A DNA stretch of 64,000 bases from Sphingobacterium sp. ML3W (GTDB taxonomy: Bacteria; Bacteroidota; Bacteroidia; Sphingobacteriales; Sphingobacteriaceae), in NCBI RefSeq assembly GCF_029542085.1, contig NZ_CP107036.1, forward strand, positions 5,208,001 to 5,272,000, given 5' to 3'. Below the pieces are notes generated by a model. That model ran no database searches. It was not told where the DNA came from and worked only from the letters and a program-made list of their open reading frames with translations. Below are positions 34,591-43,003 of the stretch, one piece after another; within the stretch, counting starts at the first letter, position 1, and each line of letters begins with the position of its first letter. The translations under genes and the position numbers were made by a program.

Positions 34591-34668
34591 TTATTTACGC
34601 GTATTGTATTTGTCTGTTAACACATCCACGCGGCCATCAATAATGACTTCCACTGTACCATTCTCATC
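34591..34668 (-). pseudogene. Short coding-like tail upstream of OsmC, possible gene remnant
   Basis: On the minus strand, 25 codons without ATG (beginning at a stop at 34669-34671) read DENGTVEVIIDGRVDVLTDK then YNTRK and end at TAA, 8 bases before the osmC ATG. Composition is protein-like, and the frame continues upstream of the stop for 13 more codons. It could be the tail of a lost gene or a chance frame; no family is recognised. Confidence 0.25.
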
Positions 34669-34736
34669 TTATGCAGATTTGTCTGGGGTAGCTTTTGAGA
34701 CGGATGAATGTTAAACAAAAATAAGCATTGTTTAAC

Positions 34737-34779
34737 AAAAAAAGGTCATCTGAATGTTCAATTCAAATGACCTTTTTTT
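34737..34779 (-). terminator. Strong bidirectional terminator
   Basis: AAAAAAAGGTCAT (34737-34749) pairs perfectly with 34767-34779, extended inward by TGAAT/ATTCA. A- and T-runs flank it. It serves the SGNH-hydrolase gene, although placed upstream of osmC on the same strand. Confidence 0.8.
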
Positions 34780-34805
34780 GTTATCCTTTTGGCTAATTTA
34801 TAGCA

Positions 34806-36161
34806 CTAAGGTAAGGCAACTCCACCATACTGGCTGATATTTACTTTCCCTAATTTGGTGCTATATTTTGCATTGATCGCATCAACAAAAACATTGGCCA
34901 TAATGGCATAGCCCATAGGTGTTAAGTGAACTCCATCCAATGAAAAGATGTTTCCAGTAATATATTTATTGCTGATGGCGATACCGTTAATCTGATAGCC
35001 CGATTTTACTTTGTTCAAGAAGCTGTAGATATCCGCTACTGCAAGTTTTTTGCTGTCCGCAATTTGTTTGATCGTTGTGTTTAGCGCGACGATACGATCT
35101 TGGACCATTTTTGCCTCAGCCTCATCCAAGACAAAATTGTCACCAACAGGATTTGCTGGATGTAGACCGTAAGGAGCCGGATTGACAACGCCAGTTACAG
35201 GGTCTTTGAGATCTCGTCTGCCCAATAAGCCAGCCGAAGAAAATGGTAGAATAAACATGTCTTTATCCGTTGCTGCACGTGGGATTGTCTTTGTTTTAAT
35301 GTAGATATCCGTGAGTGGTGCGGCATTGGGATCTTGCGCTTTTAATGCCGCATTCGCTGCAGCCAATAATGCCTGGCGTGTCACTGTTGTGAAGTAAGGA
35401 ACGGCCGTCACATCAGGAATGGTGGCAACAACTCCTTTTTGTTCTTTGCTGGTCAATTTGGTGATAAAGCCGGTATAAAACCTCGCAAAGTCCTGTTCAG
35501 AAATCAAGGTGTTTGTGGCATCAGTAGTTACGGCACCATTTGTTGCATAGCCCAATACATCATTATTTCCTAATGAGAAGGAAAAGAAGGTATGGTCTTT
35601 AGTCGTTGCATAATCTACATAAGTTGTGGTGACTGGCGCATTGTCGGGTAGCAATCGCTCAAAATAAGGATTCCCTTTTGTGGTACCTATTCCTGGCGCA
35701 AATGCCATATCCAAACGCATTCCCGGTACGCCCAGATTATTGATGGGACCAGTGTACTTGATGTAAAGCGGCTTTTTGTCTTCCGTTTGTCCACGGATGG
35801 CCAGGTGGTCAGTAACTGTACCCAATTGCGGTTGACCGTTCACCAGTGCTTTTAAATATAAGAACCCACTACCATTATAGTTTTCCGCAGGAAAATAAGG
35901 TTGCAAAAACTCTCCTCCGCCTACTTTTTTCATTTCTTGAGCAAGCATATTCGGGAAAGATTGTTCCTGACCCTTGAGACTGAGCCCACTATTGGCGTAT
36001 CCAGAAGTTAGTGAGTTACCGACAGCTATATACTTGCTGAAATCTACATTTTCGGGGTTTCCACCTTTGGTGTCAAGGTCGATAGACGGTTTACAGGACG
36101 CAGCCAATGCTATCGCCGCAAAACCAATATAAAGCTTAATATTTTTTTGAAATCTTTTCAT
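34806..36161 (-). CDS. SGNH/GDSL-type hydrolase lipoprotein
   Basis: 451 residues. The lipoprotein signal ends at C23 (LAASC). The GDSL-type block is VGNSLTSGY with nucleophile S50. SFSLGNND follows (block III Asn), and the late DGVHLTPMGYAIMAN carries the Asp-x-x-His pair. It is therefore an exported esterase or lipase. Long insertions between the blocks are typical of Bacteroidota members. It lies 6 bases after the FadL-type gene, suggesting coupled hydrolysis and uptake of fatty-acyl substrates. Confidence 0.88.
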   Translation of the reverse strand: MKRFQKNIKLYIGFAAIALAASCKPSIDLDTKGGNPENVDFSKYIAVGNSLTSGYANSGLSLKGQEQSFPNMLAQEMKKVGGGEFLQPYFPAENYNGSGFLYLKALVNGQPQLGTVTDHLAIRGQTEDKKPLYIKYTGPINNLGVPGMRLDMAFAPGIGTTKGNPYFERLLPDNAPVTTTYVDYATTKDHTFFSFSLGNNDVLGYATNGAVTTDATNTLISEQDFARFYTGFITKLTSKEQKGVVATIPDVTAVPYFTTVTRQALLAAANAALKAQDPNAAPLTDIYIKTKTIPRAATDKDMFILPFSSAGLLGRRDLKDPVTGVVNPAPYGLHPANPVGDNFVLDEAEAKMVQDRIVALNTTIKQIADSKKLAVADIYSFLNKVKSGYQINGIAISNKYITGNIFSLDGVHLTPMGYAIMANVFVDAINAKYSTKLGKVNISQYGGVALP

Positions 36162-36167
36162 AATCTA

Positions 36168-37388
36168 TTACCATTTATAGGTGAATGAAATTGAAGGGGC
36201 ATGAATGTTAGTCTTGTAAGCACCCTCAATTTGTGTTGCGGGGCTTACTACAGTACGCTCTTTCAATTTTTGTAAAACATAAGCTGCGTGCAGGCTGAAT
36301 TTGTCGTTAATTGCATAAGACAATCCCAGTGCCCCCATGATACGGTCGTTGTCCGGTGTCTCCGCATAAACATGGTCTTTGTCAACCGGTGTTTTTACAT
36401 AACCTACTCCGGCACGTACAGCCAAATGCTCGCAGGCTTTATAATTCACACCAATTTTCCCTGAAAATGCATTCTTATAATTTTTTATCTGCTCAGTATC
36501 TTGTAGCAGCGGTGTATTGTCTGCATAATCAAATACTAACTTTTTATAAATATTATATTGGATAAAAGTTCCATCGGCAACAACATCTACTTTGTCACTA
36601 ACTGGGACCGAAATGCCTAGGTTAAGTGATGCCGGTAAAGGAAGCTCTGCACTGAATTTGGTGTCGGGAAACGAAGCTGCAACAGCATCAGGTACCGTAA
36701 AATCAGCATCCCCTTTTTTTAGTTTGGTAACGACTTTCGATCGGTAAGATAGGGAGATCGCGACGTTGTTGTCAAAGTTGTAATGGGCACCAACGTTGTA
36801 GCCTATACCAGTACCGGTACCAGTTAATTTAGCACTTGCAGAAGATCCGTCAGGTAAAAACAAGGGTAATGACCGCGCTAGATCGACCATACCGATGTTG
36901 TACACGAATCCGGCACCTACACTTAAGTTATCGGTAAGTTTATAACTAATGGTAGGCTGTATGTAAATCGCGCGCAACTTGAGGTGGTTGAGTTCGTATT
37001 TTCCAGGCCAACTGTCTCCCCAATCCACTGCTCCACCGTAGGGTGTATAAACACCTAGACCAGCTTTCCAACGTGCATTGTCAGGGCCAAATGTAGCAAA
37101 GACAGAAAATGGTGGGGTAACTTGCGAGCGTGTGTTGTAGACTTGATTGCTTCCTGATTCTTTGAAGGCTGATCGATACATTACCGTAGATATCCCTGCT
37201 GATACCGCATTATGGTCCATTTTTGCTAAACCTCCCGGATTGTAGAATATACTTGTTTCGTCTGTGAATAGTGCAGATCCAGCACCAGCCATACCTAATG
37301 CTCGTACGCCTTGCGTATTCACTTGAGACCCTTGTGCAAAGAGCAGTGATGGTGATGCACAAAGTATTGAGAATAATAATTTCTTCAT
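36168..37388 (-). CDS. OmpP1/FadL family outer-membrane channel
   Basis: 406 residues with a signal peptide (1-18, ending LLFAQ). The N-terminal hatch segment shows GVRALGMAGAGSALFTDETSIFYNPGGLAKM, containing the NPA-type motif of FadL proteins (here NPGGLA). Beta-barrel strands follow to the terminal SFTYKW. It would pass long-chain fatty acids or other hydrophobic molecules across the outer membrane. It is first in a two-gene operon with the SGNH lipoprotein. Confidence 0.92.
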   Translation of the reverse strand: MKKLLFSILCASPSLLFAQGSQVNTQGVRALGMAGAGSALFTDETSIFYNPGGLAKMDHNAVSAGISTVMYRSAFKESGSNQVYNTRSQVTPPFSVFATFGPDNARWKAGLGVYTPYGGAVDWGDSWPGKYELNHLKLRAIYIQPTISYKLTDNLSVGAGFVYNIGMVDLARSLPLFLPDGSSASAKLTGTGTGIGYNVGAHYNFDNNVAISLSYRSKVVTKLKKGDADFTVPDAVAASFPDTKFSAELPLPASLNLGISVPVSDKVDVVADGTFIQYNIYKKLVFDYADNTPLLQDTEQIKNYKNAFSGKIGVNYKACEHLAVRAGVGYVKTPVDKDHVYAETPDNDRIMGALGLSYAINDKFSLHAAYVLQKLKERTVVSPATQIEGAYKTNIHAPSISFTYKW

Positions 37389-37468
37389 ACTAGTGTTTAT
37401 TGTTGGTTAACATTCCTCTTTAAAATACAATGCTAACATAATAAATGTTTGGCTAATATTAATAAATG

Positions 37469-37499
37469 TTGTGTAATATTTTTTTTGCTCGTACCTTTA
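37469..37499 (+). promoter_or_regulatory. Weak candidate promoter for tpx
   Basis: TTG at 37469-37471 and TACCTTTA at 37492-37499 are 20 bases apart. The -7 box differs from TAnnTTTG in its last base. Confidence 0.3.
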
Positions 37500-37535
37500 A
37501 GAGCAAGGAAACTAAAAATTAAACGATCATATTTT

Positions 37536-38036
37536 ATGGCTACAATCACTTTTAAGGGCAATCCAGTGAACACAAAAGGCAATTTACCACAAGTTGGTGA
37601 GCAAGCGCCTGATTTTAAATTAACTGCAGGAGATCTTTCAGATAAGTCACTCGCAGACTTCAAAGGGAAAAAAATTGTGTTAAATATTTTTCCTAGTGTG
37701 GATACTGGAACTTGTGCGGCATCTGTACGTGCGTTTAACAAAGAAGCATCTCAATTGGACAATACGGTTGTATTATGTATATCAAAAGATTTGCCATTTG
37801 CACAAGGTCGTTTTTGCGCAGCCGAAGGCTTGAGCAATGTGGTGACATTATCAGAATATAAAGATGCGAATTTCTCTGATGCTTATCAATTGGCAATCGC
37901 CGATGGACCATTAGCAGGTCTATTGAGCCGAGTTGTGATTACTTTGGACGAGAATGGTAAAGTCTTGTACGAAGAGCAAGTTGCCGAAATCGCTGACGAA
38001 CCAAACTATGCTGCAGCGATTGCTTCGTTGAACTAG
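37536..38036 (+). CDS. tpx: Thiol peroxidase
   Basis: 166 residues from ATG 37536 (MATITFKGNPV), the standard Tpx length. It is an atypical two-cysteine peroxiredoxin. The peroxidatic C60 sits in FPSVDTGTCAASVR and the resolving C94 in SKDLPFAQGRFCAAEG, with the family's EYKDANF near the end. It reduces hydrogen peroxide and alkyl peroxides with thioredoxin. It is divergent from the FadL operon and monocistronic. Confidence 0.96.
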   Translation: MATITFKGNPVNTKGNLPQVGEQAPDFKLTAGDLSDKSLADFKGKKIVLNIFPSVDTGTCAASVRAFNKEASQLDNTVVLCISKDLPFAQGRFCAAEGLSNVVTLSEYKDANFSDAYQLAIADGPLAGLLSRVVITLDENGKVLYEEQVAEIADEPNYAAAIASLN

Positions 38037-38111
38037 GAAATCATGAGTAGTACGAGGATAAAGAAGGCAGAACTATCAGCCGAAAGGCTTATAAAACCAG
38101 CATCTCATATC

Positions 38112-38130
38112 TCAATACTAAATACTAAAA
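38112..38130. repeat. Interspersed repeat, copy 4, within terminator arm
   Basis: TCAATACTAAATACTAAAA, the same motif as the copies at 18022 and 52475. Its last bases form the outer arm of the tpx/metZ-type terminator. Confidence 0.65.
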
Positions 38131-38161
38131 AAGCGTGCTAAGCACGCTTTTTTAGTATTTA
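38119..38161. terminator. Bidirectional terminator built from the interspersed repeat
   Basis: A 20-bp perfect stem (38119-38138 with 38142-38161) has a three-base loop and GCGTGC at the tip. The outer arm is TAAATACTAAAAAA, so the TAAATACT repeat (38112-38130) forms the base of the hairpin. The last bases include the metZ-type gene's stop codon. It serves tpx (plus) and the convergent gene. Confidence 0.85.
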
Positions 38162-39331
38162 TTTTGTCTTCTCTAGGGCTTGTAAGATATCGTTGATAAT
38201 ATCTTCCTGATCTTCTAATCCAACCGACAATCGAATACTGCCCGGTTGTATACCTAAGTTCAGTCGTTCGTCCTCAGACAGCTTGGAGTGTGTCGTGGAT
38301 GCTGGATGCGTAGCGATTGATCTGGAATCACCTAAGTTGGATGTGTATAAAATCATTTCCAATTGGTCAACAAAAGCTTTTGCACGTTCAAAACCACCCT
38401 TGACAACCAGTGTAACAATGCCACCGCCTGCTTTCATCTGCTTCTTAGCTAGCTCATATTGTGGATGGCTTGGTAGAAAAGGATATTTTACATCTTCGAT
38501 CTCCGGATGATTTTCTAACGCTTGTGCCAGTGCGAGTGCATTGGAACAATGGCGATCCATACGGATACCTAGGGTGTCCAGACTTTTGGAAATAATCCAG
38601 GCATTAAATGGTGACAATGCGGGGCCTGTGTGACGGATAAAGAACATCAATTTGTCTATCAATTCCTGTTTTCCAACGACAATACCACCCAAAACACGTC
38701 CCTGTCCATCCATGTATTTAGTCGCTGAATGGATGACCAAGTCAAATCCATACTGAATTGGTTTCTGAAGATATGGCGTCGCAAAACAGTTGTCGATCGA
38801 AAGAATAATATTTGGATATTTTTCTTTGAACTTGCCCAACCATTCTAAATCAACCAATTCCAATCCGGGATTGGACGGTGATTCCAAAAATATAATTTTC
38901 GTATTTGGCTGTATAGCCTTTTCCCATTCCTCAGGATTAGCCGCGTCTACATAAGTTGTGGTAACACCCCAACGCGGAAAAAGTTCTGTAAATAACTGAT
39001 GGGTAGAACCAAATATCGCGCGTGAAGAAACAATATGGTCTCCACTTTCGATAATTGCAGCAAAGGATGCAAATACTGCAGCCATACCAGATGCGAAAGA
39101 TAAGCCCGATTCAGCACCTTCCATAATACAAACCTTGTTGATGAACTCGGAAGTATTCGGGTTTGCATAGCGAGAATAAATCATTGCATCCTCTTCTCCA
39201 GCAAAGACCGCCCGACCTTGTTCAGCGCTGTCGAAGATAAAACTTGATGTGAGGTATAAAGGAGTCGAATGTTCGCGAAGTGCTGAACGATCGACCTGTT
39301 CACGTATGATTTTAGATTGATCTTTTTTCAT
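38159..39331 (-). CDS. PLP-dependent transsulfuration enzyme (O-succinylhomoserine sulfhydrylase / methionine gamma-lyase type)
   Basis: 390 residues, full length for the Cys/Met metabolism PLP family. SRYANPNTSEF and GLSFASGMAAVFA form the cofactor site. SIDNCFATPYLQ precedes SATKYMDGQGRVLGG with the PLP lysine K205. The C-terminal IRLSVGLEDQEDIINDI is typical. The YMDGQGRVLGG form is most like MetZ, which makes homocysteine from O-succinylhomoserine and sulfide, but cystathionine gamma-synthase or methionine gamma-lyase activity cannot be excluded by reading alone. Confidence 0.92.
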   Translation of the reverse strand: MKKDQSKIIREQVDRSALREHSTPLYLTSSFIFDSAEQGRAVFAGEEDAMIYSRYANPNTSEFINKVCIMEGAESGLSFASGMAAVFASFAAIIESGDHIVSSRAIFGSTHQLFTELFPRWGVTTTYVDAANPEEWEKAIQPNTKIIFLESPSNPGLELVDLEWLGKFKEKYPNIILSIDNCFATPYLQKPIQYGFDLVIHSATKYMDGQGRVLGGIVVGKQELIDKLMFFIRHTGPALSPFNAWIISKSLDTLGIRMDRHCSNALALAQALENHPEIEDVKYPFLPSHPQYELAKKQMKAGGGIVTLVVKGGFERAKAFVDQLEMILYTSNLGDSRSIATHPASTTHSKLSEDERLNLGIQPGSIRLSVGLEDQEDIINDILQALEKTK

Positions 39332-39395
39332 GATGTGTAAAGTTACGAGATGAAATTTTTATATTCGTATAATTACCAATGAAATGACCCATTTT

Positions 39396-40148
39396 ATGAA
39401 AAAAATCTAGCTATTTTTTTTCCATGGAATTTTATTCCTTTGTTTTTCCTGTTCAAAAGATAAAGAATTACTCTCTGATCAGGGCCTCAAAGAAATACCT
39501 GTGTTCTTGTTGAGCCCTGATTTTCTATCTAACTATAATTTTTATCCGTTTGATAATAAGCTAAAACTGGCATACAAAGACCACCAACTTTCTCGAATTA
39601 CTGGAGGCTTTTTGACGATTCCCACAGCAACCGGATTGAGCTATCATTTTACCGATATTATCTATTGGGATATCAACGTTATTGGGGATCGGGTTAAATT
39701 GGAAAAAAAGAGCTCCGATAAGGGAGTCTCATTTGATGAAAGGCATGAGTTACGTTATCACAATAAACTGATCACCGAAAGAAGAATAAACCGAGGAAAT
39801 CAATCCATTAGCATATATAAATATGAATATGAGAACAACCTATTGAAAAAAGAATATTGCTATTTAGGTGATCGATTACCCCTTGAGAAAACGTTCTATT
39901 TTAATGCGAGCAAAAATTTAGATAGCATTGTGTATGAATACCCATATAGTACTTCTAAAATAATTGAGATATTTACTAATTATGATCAGAAACCAAATAA
40001 ATTAAGGGGGCTTTTGATGTTAGAAGACTTTTTGCCAAGAGCGCTCTCGATAAACAATTATATGGAAATGAATAGATTGTATGTTGATGAGGCAGGGAAT
40101 CGAAGCCCATCTGGGGAAAGAAGATGGGATGCTAAGCTTTTCAATTAA
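39396..40148 (+). pseudogene. Lipoprotein gene interrupted by an in-frame amber codon in its signal peptide
   Basis: From ATG 39396 the frame reads MKKI, then TAG at 39408-39410, then LFFFHGILFLCFSCSKDKEL and an uninterrupted frame to 40148. MKKI plus that hydrophobic stretch plus Cys is a complete lipoprotein signal, so the natural gene starts at 39396 and one codon is now a stop. The mature part (about 230 residues) is rich in Tyr, Asn and charged residues and has a repeated-strand look (KLKLAYKDHQLSRITGG, YHNKLITERRINRGN, IYKYEYENNLLKKEYCY), reminiscent of DUF4595-like repeats. Translation from GTG 39501 would give a cytoplasmic 215-residue form without the signal. Confidence 0.7.
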
Positions 40149-40162
40149 TGACGAACTTAAAT

Positions 40163-40194
40163 AAAAGAGGCCGATAACTATATCGGCCCCTTTT
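40163..40194. terminator. Bidirectional terminator
   Basis: GGCCGATA (40169-40176) pairs with TATCGGCC (40181-40188). Flanking AAAAG and CTTTT extend the stem past one mismatch. It lies between the interrupted lipoprotein gene (plus) and the META gene (minus). Confidence 0.8.
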
Positions 40195-40213
40195 ATTTAA
40201 ATTGAGTATTTCC

Positions 40214-40702
40214 TTATTTTTTTACAAATTGCATCACGACAATATCGCCAGAGATAAATGTTAACTCATTATCTCTAATGTCAAAGTTTGTCGTAGATTT
40301 TAAGCCATTCATAAATTCATTGTAAGCCGCATTTTCACAGTGCATCATCGTAGATACCAATTTATCACCGATCTTAATGGAATTGCCTTTTTCACTTTCG
40401 TAAGTACCACCGATACCATTACAACCGTTGTTACCTTCTACTTTGTGGTCTTTGCTTGTGAAAGTTAATGTTGGGATTTTGTCCTTATACAATTCCTTCA
40501 GTGCTTTTCCTGCTGTCTCTGGTGTGGTAATAGACTTAAGCTCCCATGTTCCTTCCAAAGATGCGTTATCCACTACACTTGGTTTTTGCACTGTAGTTGC
40601 GGTATCGCCAGCTCCTGTTGCTTCAGATTTTTTTCCTGTTGTGTTACATGCAACAGTTGAAAATGCCAATGCAACTGCTAAAATCATTAAATTTACTTTC
40701 AT
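40214..40702 (-). CDS. META domain-containing lipoprotein (HslJ-like)
   Basis: 162 residues. The lipoprotein signal ends at C19 (STVAC). A low-complexity linker leads into a META/HslJ domain: LEGTWELKSITTPE, PTLTFTSKDHKVEGNNGCNGIGGTYE, then TMMHCENAAYNEFMNGL, and a final beta strand DIVVMQFVKK. The paired cysteines in GCNG and HCEN are typical of the domain. HslJ-type proteins are linked to envelope stress and novobiocin or heat response in E. coli; the molecular role is unclear. Confidence 0.9.
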   Translation of the reverse strand: MKVNLMILAVALAFSTVACNTTGKKSEATGAGDTATTVQKPSVVDNASLEGTWELKSITTPETAGKALKELYKDKIPTLTFTSKDHKVEGNNGCNGIGGTYESEKGNSIKIGDKLVSTMMHCENAAYNEFMNGLKSTTNFDIRDNELTFISGDIVVMQFVKK

Positions 40703-41119
40703 AATAATTTCTAATAATATATAAACATTCCTTTTTCTGCACTACAACTTATAATTATCATGCCAATCTTGTCCCAATAGCATCCAATCACCGATTATAG
40801 TACAGCTAACTTCTTTATCCTCTATTAATAACAAATTTGTGTTTTTTGTTTGCACTCCAACAGGTAAATAAGTTCGTTTTGGTTTAATCATACTAAAAAA
40901 AGAACAGCAACAAAACCCCAAGAAACTATTTTGCTATTTCACCGAAATGTTTTAGATCAATCGATTGATTTGATTAAATAAGGCTAATTATCGACGACTA
41001 GAATACATTTTTGGATTTTCCCACCCTATTTCCGTACGCAAATGTTACATAGATAATTTTATAAAACTTCTTATATTAGGGCTTTACAACCTAATTTTCT
41101 AGTACTTATAATAAAGAAT
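40703..41119. other. Intergenic region upstream of the fucosidase operon
   Basis: Apart from the small minus-strand ORF at 40742-40891, this AT-rich 417-base stretch shows no gene. GATCAATCGATTGATTTGAT near 40955 is a partial palindrome. No exact TAnnTTTG box was found close to the GH29 start. Confidence 0.4.
40742..40891 (-). CDS. Small ORF, 49 residues, hypothetical
   Basis: An ATG-initiated frame in a 417-base spacer. Its product begins MIKPKRTYLPVGVQ and continues through LLLIEDKEVSCTIIGDWMLL to a C-terminal QDWHDNYKL. Residue composition is protein-like, with alternating hydrophobic strand patterns. No ribosome-binding site or family was recognised. It may be a real small protein, the tail of a decayed gene, or chance. 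Confidence 0.35.
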   Translation of the reverse strand: MIKPKRTYLPVGVQTKNTNLLLIEDKEVSCTIIGDWMLLGQDWHDNYKL

Positions 41120-43003
41120 ATGTTCACAATCTTGTTATCCTCCATCTTACTTTCCAGCGGTACGGTAGCTAAACCAGATACGTTAAAACCTTATGGAGCT
41201 TTGCCAACCGAACGCCAATTAAAATGGCAGGAGATGGAGACCTACTGCTTGATCCATTATACGCCAACGACTTTCCAAAATAAAGAATGGGGTTATGGTG
41301 ATGCGCAGCCTGCTTTGTTTAATCCTTCGGCATTTAATGCAAATCAGATTGCCAAAGCAGCGGCAGATGGAGGTTTCAGAGGCCTGATCAGTGTTGCCAA
41401 ACATCATGATGGATTTTGTTTATGGCCAACCAAAACAACCTCCTACAGTATTGGCTCCTCTCCATGGAAAAATGGAAAAGGCGATATGGTAAAGGAATTT
41501 ATGGAAGCGACACATCGTAATGGAATGAAGTTCGGTGTATATTTATCTGCGTGGGACCGTCACGATGAACATTATGGTACACCAGCTTATGCCAATGCCT
41601 ATAGACAGCAACTGACCGAATTGATGAGCAATTATGGCCCCTTGTTTACCTCTTGGCACGATGGTGCCAATGGAGGTGATGGTTATTACGGTGGACATGA
41701 GGGGAAACGGATCATTGACCGAACAACTTATTATGAATGGCATGAGAAAACATGGCCTATCGTACGTAAACTTCAACCTAATGCGGTGATTTTCTCGGAT
41801 ATTGGTCCCGATATGCGCTGGGTAGGTAATGAACATGGTTTTGCTGCCGAAACCTCTTGGGCGACATTTACACCAATAGGGCTAAATGGAAAAGTAGCAG
41901 TACCTGGAGCAACCGAATCGCATAATGCAGAATCGGGAGACCGGAACGGAAAGTATTGGATTCCCGCAGAATGTGATGTTCCCCAACGTCCGGGATGGTT
42001 TTATCATGAGGAACAGAATAGCCGTGTAAAAACACCCAATCAACTGTTTGAAATCTATCTGAAATCGGTTGGTCGAGGTGCCAGTATGAATCTTGGTCTA
42101 GCACCAATGCCTTCAGGTACACTTCATGAAAATGATGTGAAATCCCTAAAGGCTTTTGGTAAAAAAATTAAAGAAACTTTCCATACCAATCTGGCAAAAG
42201 GTGCAACCATCACAGCCTCAAATACACGTAATGCTGATACCAAAACATATGCGACATCGTTGATTACGGATAATGACCGCTATAGCTATTGGGCTACCGA
42301 TGATACAAAAACTTCGGCTACACTTGAAATTAAGCTAAAGTCAGCGGCGACATTTGATCTTATTCAATTGCGTGAAAACATTAAATTGGGACAACGGATT
42401 GACAGCGTTGTTGTGGAACAATGGCGTGACAACACCTGGAAACCCTTGGCTAAAGCAACTAGTATTGGTGCGAATCGCTTGATAAAACTTGAACAACCAA
42501 CGACAACGGCACGCTTACGGTTACATATTTATGCTCCGGTAGCAATTACCTTAAGTGATTTTGGCCTGTTCAAGGAATATAATGAATCTTTTGCCTTCGA
42601 TACAAAAGAGCTTAAAAAACAAACGGGCTTTAAATTAAAAACCGGAGCATCGAACAATACGGTGTACATGAGCGATGGTAATCCAAATACCTTTGCAACT
42701 GTAAGTGACCAAGGAGTCTTGGTTATTGAAACAAATGGCCAAACCTCGGGTATTGGTTTCCTGCCGCGTCAGGATAAAAAGACCGGCGGTATCCCGACGA
42801 AATACAAAATCTCAACCAGTGTAGATGGTAAAAAATGGATAAGCGTCAAAGAAGGCGAATTCTCCAATATCAAAGCAAATCCAATCTTGCAGCAGGTATT
42901 TTTTGAAACAAGCAATAATACCAAGTTTATCAAATTTGAACCAACGCAATTTATTGAAGGGAATGAGCTGACAATTGCTGAGCTTGAACTTTATGGTAAA
43001 TAG
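41120..43003 (+). CDS. Alpha-L-fucosidase, GH29, with discoidin-like C-terminal domains
   Basis: 627 residues. A short signal (about 1-17) is followed by the GH29 catalytic barrel (about 20-350). VAKHHDGFCLWPTKTTSYS is the family signature. The predicted nucleophile is D181 in FTSWHDGANGG, where many GH29 enzymes have WFDG. VGRGASMNLGLAPMPSG ends the barrel. The region at about 360-480 (ITASNTRNADTKTYATSLITDNDRYSYWA) is an F5/8 type C carbohydrate-binding fold, and a second similar beta domain ends the protein. It removes alpha-linked L-fucose from glycans outside the inner membrane. It overlaps the next fucosidase gene by 11 bases. Confidence 0.9.
   Translation: MFTILLSSILLSSGTVAKPDTLKPYGALPTERQLKWQEMETYCLIHYTPTTFQNKEWGYGDAQPALFNPSAFNANQIAKAAADGGFRGLISVAKHHDGFCLWPTKTTSYSIGSSPWKNGKGDMVKEFMEATHRNGMKFGVYLSAWDRHDEHYGTPAYANAYRQQLTELMSNYGPLFTSWHDGANGGDGYYGGHEGKRIIDRTTYYEWHEKTWPIVRKLQPNAVIFSDIGPDMRWVGNEHGFAAETSWATFTPIGLNGKVAVPGATESHNAESGDRNGKYWIPAECDVPQRPGWFYHEEQNSRVKTPNQLFEIYLKSVGRGASMNLGLAPMPSGTLHENDVKSLKAFGKKIKETFHTNLAKGATITASNTRNADTKTYATSLITDNDRYSYWATDDTKTSATLEIKLKSAATFDLIQLRENIKLGQRIDSVVVEQWRDNTWKPLAKATSIGANRLIKLEQPTTTARLRLHIYAPVAITLSDFGLFKEYNESFAFDTKELKKQTGFKLKTGASNNTVYMSDGNPNTFATVSDQGVLVIETNGQTSGIGFLPRQDKKTGGIPTKYKISTSVDGKKWISVKEGEFSNIKANPILQQVFFETSNNTKFIKFEPTQFIEGNELTIAELELYGK

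Noticed and set aside
39424..39501. ATG 39424 as the start of the interrupted lipoprotein gene
   Set aside because: It is in a different reading frame from the downstream protein; only ATG 39396 is in frame with both the signal peptide and the body.
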